DNA of 49,480 nt from Deltaproteobacteria bacterium (lineage in GTDB: Bacteria > Desulfobacterota > Syntrophobacteria > Syntrophobacterales > Syntrophobacteraceae). Each line of letters opens with the position of its first letter. Positions within the stretch are counted from its first letter, which is position 1. The notes beneath the pieces are model-generated. The model saw only the letters and a program-made list of their open reading frames with translations, ran no database searches and was not told the DNA's origin. Positions 34,861 to 42,050 of this stretch are shown piece by piece. The position numbers were made by a program, and so were the translations under genes. The stretch spans positions 1 to 49,480 of the forward strand of contig JAKAJS010000259.1 in the NCBI GenBank assembly GCA_021813685.1, given 5' to 3'.

Positions 34861-35133
34861 ATGGAGATGAAAGAGTTCGTCAGGGCAGCCCTGAAAAAGG
34901 TTGGGCAAAAACTTCGCGACGGCATCCTGGATAAACACGAAGAAGGGTATAACGATCTCGAGGAAATGCTTCTCGACTGGACATGGATCGAGCTCAAGGA
35001 GGAATCTCCCGACAAGGACGCCGTAGTGAACCTGGACTTGGACGATCTCTATGAATTGATCGAAAGTTCTGCCGATACCTATGAGGATTACTACATTCTC
35101 CTCGACTCCCTGAAAGCCGGGACGGAACAATAA
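34861..35133 (+). CDS. Small acidic protein of unknown function
   Basis: 90 aa, no recognised family. Basic N-terminal third (KEFVRAALKKVGQKLRDGILDKH), then a strongly acidic, leucine-rich body with aromatic residues (MLLDWTWIELKEESPDKD, LDLDDLYELIESSADTYEDYYILLD). No cysteine, signal or membrane segment, so cytoplasmic. AGAGGAGG precedes the ATG; it has its own promoter and a strong terminator, so it is a genuine independent transcription unit. Such bipolar small proteins can be protein-binding regulators, but nothing here shows a function. Confidence 0.8.
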   Translation: MEMKEFVRAALKKVGQKLRDGILDKHEEGYNDLEEMLLDWTWIELKEESPDKDAVVNLDLDDLYELIESSADTYEDYYILLDSLKAGTEQ

Positions 35134-35157
35134 GAAGCGCACAACGCCGGGACAAGG

Positions 35158-35187
35158 AGCGCTCCTGGCTTGGGAGCGCTTTTTTTG
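35158..35187 (+). terminator. Rho-independent terminator after the small acidic protein gene
   Basis: Eight-bp stem AGCGCTCC (35158-35165) / GGAGCGCT (35173-35180) with a seven-base loop, followed by a run of Ts to 35187. It lies between the 90-aa gene and the methyltransferase. Confidence 0.9.
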
Positions 35188-35212
35188 TTGCCGCACTATT
35201 CGGAGTAAAATC

Positions 35213-36379
35213 ATGAGGACCCTTACCCTCCACCCCGGCCGCGAGCGCCGCATCTTAAAAGGGCACCGGTGGGTATTCAGCAATGAGGCGGCCGATACGC
35301 TCCATGACTTTGAGCCGGGAAGCTGGGTCGAGGTGGTCTCGGCCAAAGGCGCCCCCCTGGGGGTAGGATATATAAACCCCTCCTCCCTCATCGCCGTTCG
35401 CATCGTGTGCCCGCCCGGGGAAAAGCCCGATGAGGATTTTTTCCGTCAGGCGCTGCGAAATGCGGCCGATCTTCGTCGGTACCTCTACCCGGGCGAAGAG
35501 ACCTGCCGGCTTGTCTTCGGCGAATCGGACTCTCTTCCGGGCCTGGTGGTGGACCGCTACGGCGATGTTCTGGTCTACCAGATCACAACGCTCGGCATGG
35601 CCGGGAGGGAGGAACTGATCGGCGAATTGCTGCTGGATCTTTTCAAGCCCTCGGCACTGGTTTTTCGAAATGACTCCCCGGCGCGCGCCCTCGAGGGCCT
35701 CCAACCCGCAAAAGGGCTCGCCTCGGGAAACCTCCCCGGCCCTGTCCCGGTTCTCCTCGACGGAATTCGCTATCTCGTCGACCCGCTGGGAGGTCAAAAA
35801 ACGGGGATGTACCTGGACCAGAGGGACAACAGGAACGCGTCCAGGCGCTGGATGGAGGGGAAAAAAGTTCTCGACCTTTTCAGCTACAACGGCGCCTGGA
35901 GCCTCTCAGCTCTCGCAGCAGGGGCTCTGGAGGCCACAGGCGTCGATCAATCCTCCGATGCCGTGGCGCAGGCGACCACAAACGCTGCGCTAAACGGCTT
36001 TGCGGACCGCGCCTCGTTTGTTGCAGCCAATGTCTTCGAGTATCTCAAACGAATCCCGAGGGGTTCTTTCGACGTGATCGTGCTCGACCCGCCCGCCTTC
36101 GCCAAGACCAGGTCGGCCGTATCGGAAGCAAGGAAGGGGTATGCCGACATAAACCGCAGGGCGCTCCTGGCGTTAAAACCTGGAGGAATCCTCATCACCT
36201 CCTCGTGTTCCTACCACATGAACGAGGAGCTTTTCAGCGAGGCGATCGTCTCCGCCGGGCAGGCGGCAGGAAAGAAGCTGCGGCTGCTCGTCTCAGGCGG
36301 CCAGGCGCTCGACCACCCGATCCTACTGGCCATGCCCGAGACAAGATATCTGAAGTGTTTCGTGGTGGAAGCAAATTAA
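35213..36379 (+). CDS. RlmI-like class I rRNA methyltransferase (PUA + MTase)
   Basis: 388 aa. N-terminal PUA RNA-binding domain (about 1-75), a central EEHD-type RNA-binding segment (GESDSLPGLVVDRYGDVLVYQ) and a Rossmann methyltransferase domain: VLDLFSYNGAWSL binds SAM and VLDPPAF is the catalytic-site motif. The layout is that of RlmI (23S rRNA m5C1962) and relatives. Start ATG 35213 with GGAGT upstream. RlmI itself has a catalytic cysteine; a candidate is the Cys of SSCSYHMNEELF. The exact target position is not determined by sequence. It converges on the lone receiver gene. Confidence 0.88.
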   Translation: MRTLTLHPGRERRILKGHRWVFSNEAADTLHDFEPGSWVEVVSAKGAPLGVGYINPSSLIAVRIVCPPGEKPDEDFFRQALRNAADLRRYLYPGEETCRLVFGESDSLPGLVVDRYGDVLVYQITTLGMAGREELIGELLLDLFKPSALVFRNDSPARALEGLQPAKGLASGNLPGPVPVLLDGIRYLVDPLGGQKTGMYLDQRDNRNASRRWMEGKKVLDLFSYNGAWSLSALAAGALEATGVDQSSDAVAQATTNAALNGFADRASFVAANVFEYLKRIPRGSFDVIVLDPPAFAKTRSAVSEARKGYADINRRALLALKPGGILITSSCSYHMNEELFSEAIVSAGQAAGKKLRLLVSGGQALDHPILLAMPETRYLKCFVVEAN

Positions 36380-36436
36380 AAAGACCGGTGAGTGGGTGAA
36401 TCGGTGAATAGGAAAAGCAAAGACGGTCTGTCTGAT

Positions 36437-36805
36437 TCACCTATTCATTGCCGAGGCTACCAGGGAGGTGATTTCTCCTATCTTCACGTTTCCCTTGGTC
36501 ATGAAATGACTCGCCCCGCTGTGCAGGGCCGCTTCCCGGTATTCCGGCATGTCGTGGCTCGTGAGGATGATTATCTCGGTCTTCGGGTTACTCTCCTTGA
36601 TTTGCCGGGTGATTTCCAGCCCGCTCTTATCCGGCAGCCGGATATCCATGAAGATGAGAAAGGGGGCCTTTTCCCTGAACTCCGACAGGGCTTGCGCGCC
36701 ATTGCACGCCTCCCCTACCTCAAGCGACGGAAATTGAGACCTCAGCAAACTCTTCAGAGTGATGCGCAACACAGGATTATCTTCTACGATCAAGACCGGC
36801 GTCAT
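36437..36805 (-). CDS. Stand-alone receiver-domain response regulator
   Basis: 122 aa, receiver domain only. Asp9 and Glu8 for metal binding (VLIVEDN), phosphoacceptor Asp54 (FMDIRLPDKSG), switch Thr in ILTSHD and Lys in HFMTKGNV. There is no output domain, as in CheY or Spo0F-type relays. GGAGAAAG precedes the ATG. It has no kinase next to it; possible partners are the kinase at 18617 or one outside the window. The C-terminal codons lie in a small inverted repeat with the end of the methyltransferase region (36392-36450). Confidence 0.88.
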   Translation of the reverse strand: MTPVLIVEDNPVLRITLKSLLRSQFPSLEVGEACNGAQALSEFREKAPFLIFMDIRLPDKSGLEITRQIKESNPKTEIIILTSHDMPEYREAALHSGASHFMTKGNVKIGEITSLVASAMNR

Positions 36806-37132
36806 ATTCTTTCTCCAGCGAAAAACTCATTAGCTTCAACCCATTACGCTAAAGTTAACAATTATCTAACGTTTCTCGGCGTAGAGATAAATAGGCAGAG
36901 AACAGTAAAAGCCAATACCGTGAAACAGTACTTCCGTGAAGAATCAGGAGTGAGGAGTGAGCAGAGAAAAAGCCCTTCCCCGGCACCGGTCACTGTTTTC
37001 TCTCCACCGCCCGCACGATCGTCTCCGGCAGCCCCCCCGGTTGGCCTCCACGTTCCAGATAGCACAATTTTTTTATTGCACAATAGGATATATGCTATAT
37101 AGACCAGGAAAATCACCGAAAGGAGTCCAAAA
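36806..37132. other. AT-richer intergenic region with possible leader of the small gene
   Basis: 327 bp, AT-richer than its surroundings. A near-palindrome ATATATGCTATAT is at about 37089-37101, just before the ribosome site of the 59-residue gene at 37133 and possibly part of its promoter or an operator. No other feature could be supported. Confidence 0.35.
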
Positions 37133-37312
37133 ATGCATCTCCTTTGTGGGAAAGACCCCATGGAATTAGGGATAAAGACTTACGAAGGATGGAACATCAC
37201 AGTATTTCTGGATCATCTGCACTCGTGCCCGAAATGTTCCAAATCTCAGGAAAGCCTCATAAAAGAGCTAAACGGCATAATCGGCGGCAAGGGCGAGGAC
37301 GAGCCGGCCTGA
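37133..37312 (+). CDS. Small CPKC-containing protein, unknown
   Basis: 59 codons: begins MHLLCGKDPMELGIKTYEGW and ends GGKGEDEPA. Contains a Cys-Pro-Lys-Cys pair (SCPKCSKSQ) plus Cys5 and three His, which could bind zinc or act in thiol chemistry. AAAGGAGT lies eight bases before the ATG, an excellent ribosome site, and the frame starts and stops cleanly. It is flanked by a lone receiver gene and, convergently, a small exported protein. Read from sequence only; no family recognised. Probably a real small gene. Confidence 0.6.
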   Translation: MHLLCGKDPMELGIKTYEGWNITVFLDHLHSCPKCSKSQESLIKELNGIIGGKGEDEPA

Positions 37313-37337
37313 CAGCGCCGGATTACGCCGCGGCCCC

Positions 37338-37517
37338 TCACGCTACGCAGCTTTTTGGCACATAGCCCTTTTCCACATTATTTCCCTGCCCCTGGTGCGT
37401 CCCGGGAAGCATGAGACAGGGGCTCGGAGGATCGAAATATTTTGGAGGCGAAGCCCCGACCGCAAGCAGCGCCGCCGCCAGAACCGCCGTTACAATAAAC
37501 GATTTTGTCGTTACCAT
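37338..37517 (-). CDS. Small predicted exported protein
   Basis: 59 codons starting at ATG 37517 with AGGAG ten bases upstream. The N-terminus is a clear signal peptide: MVTTK, then SFIVTAVLAAALLAVGA, cleavage likely before SPPKYF. The mature part is about 37 residues with two cysteines (SPCLMLPG and KSCVA) that could form a disulfide. A longer in-frame opening to 37697 crosses a repeat element and is not credible. No family recognised. It converges on the CPKC gene with a 25-bp gap. Confidence 0.55.
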   Translation of the reverse strand: MVTTKSFIVTAVLAAALLAVGASPPKYFDPPSPCLMLPGTHQGQGNNVEKGYVPKSCVA

Positions 37518-37649
37518 TTGTTTTTTCTCCTGACATTTCCTGCCGTGGCTTTTGGGCGGATTTCCATCTTCTTTGAAGATAATCACGCAGGACCGCAAGG
37601 CCATCGCTCCACAATTCAACGGGAAATTGGGCCATGCATTGTAACGCAG

Positions 37650-37689
37650 GCAAATCTCCCCCAGCCCCCCTTTGCGAAAGGGGGGCGAT
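37650..37689. repeat. CCCCC/GGGGG palindromic repeat
   Basis: AAATCTCCCCCAGCCCCCC, then TTTGCGAAA, then GGGGGGC: an inverted repeat of the same family as 11873-12043 and 44425-44459. Confidence 0.7.
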
Positions 37690-37780
37690 TGAGCCACGCC
37701 CCTTCACAAAAGGTAAGCCATAACACGAAGCACGAATGGCAGTTCCTACCGGCTTGGCCAGCCGCCGCCGGCCGTTCGAC

Positions 37781-40702
37781 TCACAGGAGCCTGAAGGTGT
37801 TCAAAAAGCCGGGCCGCTCGGCCAGAGCCGCTTCGATGGCCGTCTGCGAACCCAGCACCTTGACGATTCCATCCCTGTTTACCGCATCCAGAACGTCGGC
37901 AAAGGCCCGGAAATCCTCTGCGGTAGTGGCCAGGACCTGTTCTCGCAGCTTCTGGCGGATTTCCTCGGTCTCCCCTGTAAACGTACGGAGCATCGAAATG
38001 TAGCCCTTCATATCCGGCAGCATGTAGGAATCGATCTCTCCGATGGCGCCCACGATCGCCTTTCCCACCTCGGCTTCGGGGATATCGGCCTCGCGCAGAA
38101 ACCGGGCCGTGCCGTCGAAGTTTTCAAGAGTCTTCATCAGGTTGGGATCCCGGTAGGATAGAAAGGTGAAAACCCCCGATATCCGGTCGAAAACACAGAA
38201 TCCCCCGTAGGCCCCTCCCTGCACCCGCACCTTTTCCCACAGCCAGGTGCTGCGCAGATACCCGGAAATCACCCGGCTCGACCCGTGGGCTTCGTAGCCT
38301 GCCCGGTAGAGATTGGCTCCTTTTCCCACGTAGTTTACCTGCGAGGGGACGATGATCCCCTCAAATTCCGGGAAAAGCGCGGGGTTCCATGTCGCTGCCT
38401 CCGCCGCACGATCGGGAAGAGAGGCGAGCATGCTGCGAAGGGGCGCCTCGATGGCCTGGAGGTCTTTTTTATCCGCAGTAAGATTTATGACCGCAGCCGA
38501 ACGATTGACGAGCAGCGCGCGCACTTTCTCCAGGTCCGAAAGAACGGCCGTCCAGTCTTTCTCGATTCTTTCGGCAAGCTTTCCCAGAAAAAGAAAGTAG
38601 CTCACCCCGTCGGTCATTTCTTTTACCCAGTCGGCCAGGCTGAAATGAGCGCGGATACGCTGGTTGATCACCTGGTGGCCGTTCGGAACGATTTTTCTCT
38701 CCTGCCTTGCCTTTTCTTCGAGTACGATTTGCCGGAACCGCTCCCTGTCGTCGAGCTTCACTGCACCCAACACTTCAGACAGGATGTCTGCGAGTTCGCC
38801 GGTCTGCCCGGTCATGCTCTTGGCCCTGAGAAAGAGCCACGTGGCGGGCGTGGTGCCGCCTATGACGTTTGAGGTGAACAACTGCGGGTAAATCCCCCCC
38901 GTTTTGCGGCTGATTCTCTGGGAGAGTGAGGCGAAATCGTTGAACCGGGTCCCCATCTCGAGCAGAAGGCGCCCGAAGATGGGCGCGTACGGCAGATACT
39001 CGCCGGGCAGCACCCGCAGGTCGAACCCCAGTTCGACATAGGTTATGCCGCCCGTAAAAAGATCGTGATAAAAGCCGCGCACCCCGTCTAGCGCCCAGGT
39101 CTCAAGGGGAATCGTCCGGCTTTGCCTGTCGAGATCCGACACTTTGAGCACCGGGATGGCTGCGAGCGCTTCCGGGGAATCGGGGGCGGATTGAAGCCTT
39201 TCGAGGGTTTGTCCGTTTTCGATTATCCGTTGGATCTCCTCGGGGGAAAACGACTGCTTGATCGTCTCCAGCCTTTTTGCCTCCTCTTCGTTTTCCCTTT
39301 CCGCCAACCCGGGCTCGGGCCGGAGCAAAACGACGCTCCGGTGCTGATTTTCAAGGAAATGCTCCCGGATGAGGCTTTCAAGAAAACCGGTCGATTTCAA
39401 ATTTTCCTTCAACCATGCCAGAGAGGACTCAAAGGCCGCAGGGGAAACCGGGTCCGCATCATGGAGCCAGGAGGAAAGGCAGCGCAGCATTACGGCCAGC
39501 CCCCGCGGAAAGCTCCCGTAGTTGTTTTCGCGGAGCCGGAACTCGATGGTATTCACCGCCGCTTCCACCGAGCCCGGATCGATGCCGTTTCGGGCAAGGT
39601 CTGAAAGAGTGTCGAAGATGAGTTTTTCCACCTTTTCCGCGTTTTCGACGAGAATCCCCTTGAGCCCCGTGGAAAAGTAGAGCTGGCGCAGCTCTGTCTC
39701 CAGGCCTGTCCCGGCCAGGTCTTCGCCGAGCCGGGATTCAATGAGAGCCCTGCGCAAGGGCGAGCCCGGCATCCCGATCAGGACGTACTCGAGCACCTGA
39801 AAGGCGAGATTCATGTCTTTATCCGAGGCCTCGGGAAGAAGCCAGTTGACCGTCAGCATGCCTTTGAGCCCGCCGGCCGAGGCCTCCTCGCCGCTAACGC
39901 CAAAGGAGCGCACAATTCTTTGCGGCACGCTCCCGCGCCTCTGCAAGGCCACCGTGGACTTTATCTCTGCCCGCTTGAAATCTTTTAGATACTCCTCGAG
40001 TATCTCCAGCCTGTGGTCCGGGTCGTCATTGCCGTAGAAAAAGATCCTCGCGTTCGAAGGGTGATAGAACGTCTCGTAGAAGGACTTAAACTGCTCGAAG
40101 ATAAGAGTGGGGATTACCTTCGGGTCGCCCCCCGAGTCCAGCCCGTAGGTAATATCGGGAAAAAGGGACTGCTGGGAAAGCTCGAGGAGCATGCTGTCCG
40201 GGGAGGAATAGACGCCCTTCATCTCGTTATAGACCACCCCTTTTATCCCGAGAGGATCCCCGGGGCCGCTCATCTCGTAGTGCCACCCCTCCTGCTGGAG
40301 CACAAAGGGGGTAAGACGCGGATAAAAAACCGCGTCGAGATAGACGTCGACCAAATTGTAGAAATCCTGGACGTTCTGGCTCGCGACCGGATAGCAGGTC
40401 TTATCGGGGTAGGTGAAGGCGTTGAGAAAAGTCTTCAGCGAGCCTTTGACCAGTTCGACGAAAGGCTCCTTCACCGGGTATTTCCGGGAACCGCACAATA
40501 CCGAGTGTTCGAGAATATGGGCCACGCCGGTCGAGTCCGATGGAGGCGTGCGAAAACAGACGCCAAACACCTTGTTGTCATCCTCGTTAACCATGGAAAG
40601 GAGTTCGGCGCCCGTCGCAATGTGTCTGTAGAACCGCGCCGAGCTTTTGATTTCACCGACTTCTCTGTCAAAAACCAGTTCGAACTTATCTTTTGCCGCC
40701 AT
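37781..40702 (-). CDS. PreP-type M16C zinc metallopeptidase
   Basis: 973-aa presequence-protease-like insulinase. The inverted zinc motif HILEH is at residues 62-66 within GVAHILEHSVLCGSRKYPVKEPF, and the distal Glu is in the following helical region. M16C proteases have four domains in one chain and degrade unstructured peptides within a closed chamber. No signal peptide, so cytoplasmic. The ATG at 40702 follows GGAGTGAG; the predicted promoter is at 40793-40821. It is divergent from the metallo-beta-lactamase-fold gene. Confidence 0.92.
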   Translation of the reverse strand: MAAKDKFELVFDREVGEIKSSARFYRHIATGAELLSMVNEDDNKVFGVCFRTPPSDSTGVAHILEHSVLCGSRKYPVKEPFVELVKGSLKTFLNAFTYPDKTCYPVASQNVQDFYNLVDVYLDAVFYPRLTPFVLQQEGWHYEMSGPGDPLGIKGVVYNEMKGVYSSPDSMLLELSQQSLFPDITYGLDSGGDPKVIPTLIFEQFKSFYETFYHPSNARIFFYGNDDPDHRLEILEEYLKDFKRAEIKSTVALQRRGSVPQRIVRSFGVSGEEASAGGLKGMLTVNWLLPEASDKDMNLAFQVLEYVLIGMPGSPLRRALIESRLGEDLAGTGLETELRQLYFSTGLKGILVENAEKVEKLIFDTLSDLARNGIDPGSVEAAVNTIEFRLRENNYGSFPRGLAVMLRCLSSWLHDADPVSPAAFESSLAWLKENLKSTGFLESLIREHFLENQHRSVVLLRPEPGLAERENEEEAKRLETIKQSFSPEEIQRIIENGQTLERLQSAPDSPEALAAIPVLKVSDLDRQSRTIPLETWALDGVRGFYHDLFTGGITYVELGFDLRVLPGEYLPYAPIFGRLLLEMGTRFNDFASLSQRISRKTGGIYPQLFTSNVIGGTTPATWLFLRAKSMTGQTGELADILSEVLGAVKLDDRERFRQIVLEEKARQERKIVPNGHQVINQRIRAHFSLADWVKEMTDGVSYFLFLGKLAERIEKDWTAVLSDLEKVRALLVNRSAAVINLTADKKDLQAIEAPLRSMLASLPDRAAEAATWNPALFPEFEGIIVPSQVNYVGKGANLYRAGYEAHGSSRVISGYLRSTWLWEKVRVQGGAYGGFCVFDRISGVFTFLSYRDPNLMKTLENFDGTARFLREADIPEAEVGKAIVGAIGEIDSYMLPDMKGYISMLRTFTGETEEIRQKLREQVLATTAEDFRAFADVLDAVNRDGIVKVLGSQTAIEAALAERPGFLNTFRLL

Positions 40703-40792
40703 GAACTCACTCCAGTTTGTCTATTCCATGCGGTGGCCGGGAACCTGCGGCTCCATTTTCCAACGCGCCCCGTAGCGGGTATTCAATGCAAT

Positions 40793-40821
40793 AAAGTAAA
40801 GCATGATGTATTGTATTACAA
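40793..40821 (-). promoter_or_regulatory. Possible promoter for the M16C peptidase gene
   Basis: Minus strand: TTGTAA (complement of 40816-40821), 17-bp spacer, TACTTT (complement of 40793-40798). Modest match. Confidence 0.35.
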
Positions 40822-40847
40822 ATTAGGATCGTAAGGACTTTTTTACA

Positions 40848-41612
40848 ATGCGGATCAAATTCATCGGCGTGGGCGAGGCATTCGACGAAGAACTTCCCAA
40901 CACCTCCATCCTGGTGGGGACCGGGGAAAGCGTGGGCGAAAATTTCATCCTTTTGGACTGCGGCTTTACCGTACCTCCCTTTTTTTGGAAAAACTGCCCC
41001 GATCCCGACCGGCTCGAGGCGATCTGGATATCCCATTTTCACGGCGACCATTTCTTCGGTCTTCCCGCCCTTCTGGCAAGATTTCGGCAGGCAAACCGCA
41101 AAAGGCCCCTGCTCCTGATCGGCCAGCAGGGTACCACCGAAATCGTGACCCAAACCCTCGGGCTGGCCTATCCCTCTCTTGTGCAAAAAATCGAATATGA
41201 ACTGCGTTTCGTCGAGGTCGAACCCGGCCGGGAACTGCTGGCGGCAGGCGTTTTCTGGCGGTTTGCGCTAAACGGCCACTCTCGAAACGATTTGGCCGTT
41301 CGGGTGGAAAAGGGCGGCAAATCGGTTTTCTACAGCGGAGACGGGATGCCCACGGAACAGACCGTTTCGCTGGCAAGCGGAGTAGACCTTGCCATTCACG
41401 AGGCATTTCGCATCGACGGGGAACCTCCCGGACACGCAACGGTTTCCCAGGCGATAGAATTCGCCCGAAGGGCCAAGGTCCGCCGTCTCGCCCTGATCCA
41501 CATCGACCGGGAGGAAAGAAAGCTGCGGCGCGACGACATTTTGCGTATGGTCGGCGCGGTCCCGGAACTCGAAATATTTTTGCCCGAACCCGGCGAGGAA
41601 TACCGGATTTGA
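40848..41612 (+). CDS. Metallo-beta-lactamase-fold hydrolase, RNase Z-like
   Basis: 254 aa. Metal motif HFHGDH (His63, His65, Asp67, His68), the GHSRNDLAVRV and VFYSGDGMPTE stretches with later His and Asp ligands, and C-terminal LALIHIDREE. Resembles the ribonuclease Z/arylsulfatase branch, but it is shorter than RNase Z (about 310 aa) and lacks a clear exosite arm, so a general MBL hydrolase is the safer call. The ATG at 40848 follows AAGGAC. It lies divergently from the M16C peptidase and upstream of hppA on the same strand. Confidence 0.8.
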   Translation: MRIKFIGVGEAFDEELPNTSILVGTGESVGENFILLDCGFTVPPFFWKNCPDPDRLEAIWISHFHGDHFFGLPALLARFRQANRKRPLLLIGQQGTTEIVTQTLGLAYPSLVQKIEYELRFVEVEPGRELLAAGVFWRFALNGHSRNDLAVRVEKGGKSVFYSGDGMPTEQTVSLASGVDLAIHEAFRIDGEPPGHATVSQAIEFARRAKVRRLALIHIDREERKLRRDDILRMVGAVPELEIFLPEPGEEYRI

Positions 41613-41649
41613 GCGGGGTTTTCTTTTTTGCGCAATTTATCACTTTTGC

Positions 41650-41678
41650 TTGACAAGAAGACGGGCTTCCATTAGTTT
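41650..41678 (+). promoter_or_regulatory. Likely promoter for hppA
   Basis: Perfect -35 TTGACA (41650-41655), 17-bp spacer, weak -10 TAGTTT (41673-41678). Transcripts would start near 41686, leaving a leader of about 360 nt before hppA. Confidence 0.45.
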
Positions 41679-41820
41679 TGTCGCCCGCATGGTAAGCACT
41701 TGCACTGGCGATTCATTTGCACTCAGGCAATACTAATCAAGGTATTGGATAGATATGTTTACATGAGGGTCAGCCTGAATCCGCCTCACTTCCGCGCCCA
41801 CCAGACTAATCGGTTTAGAT

Positions 41821-41926
41821 CCGGTCCGATTTACAACAGCCTGTCGGAACGAGACGGAACGACCCCCGCGCGTTGTTGCTTTTTATTTCAGTTTATGCCT
41901 GTTTCGGACCCGGGTTTGGCGGTCCG
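41821..41926 (+). promoter_or_regulatory. Structured hppA leader with mutually exclusive helices
   Basis: Segment A GGTCCGA (41823-41829) can pair with B TCGGACC (41904-41910). The same B can instead pair with C GGTCCG (41921-41926). A and C are near copies, so the two folds exclude each other. Inside the A:B loop, ACAAC (41833-41837) can pair with GTTGT (41872-41876). This is a switch-like arrangement in a long leader, but no known riboswitch class was recognised and the fold is by eye. Confidence 0.4.
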
Positions 41927-41984
41927 GTAAGATACTGTTGCTGGAAGGAGGAGCTAAAAAATCAATTGTAGTTCGAGGGGCGCC

Positions 41985-42050
41985 TTGTCTCTCAAGTTCG
42001 TCATCATTTCACGTTCTCTTAAATCACAACTTACAAGGAGGTCTAAATGA
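41985..42050 (+). CDS. Possible leader mini-ORF coupled to hppA
   Basis: TTG start at 41985 with GAGGGG five bases upstream, 21 residues ([21 protein letters not shown]), and a TGA at 42048-42050 that overlaps the hppA ATG in the form ATGA. Another strong ribosome-like site, GGAAGGAGGAG, is at 41943-41953. It might be a translated leader that couples to hppA, or chance. Confidence 0.2.
   Translation: MSLKFVIISRSLKSQLTRRSK

Noticed and set aside
41700..41930. 76-codon frame in the hppA leader
   Set aside because: No ribosome site and it crosses the paired leader segments; better explained as non-coding leader.
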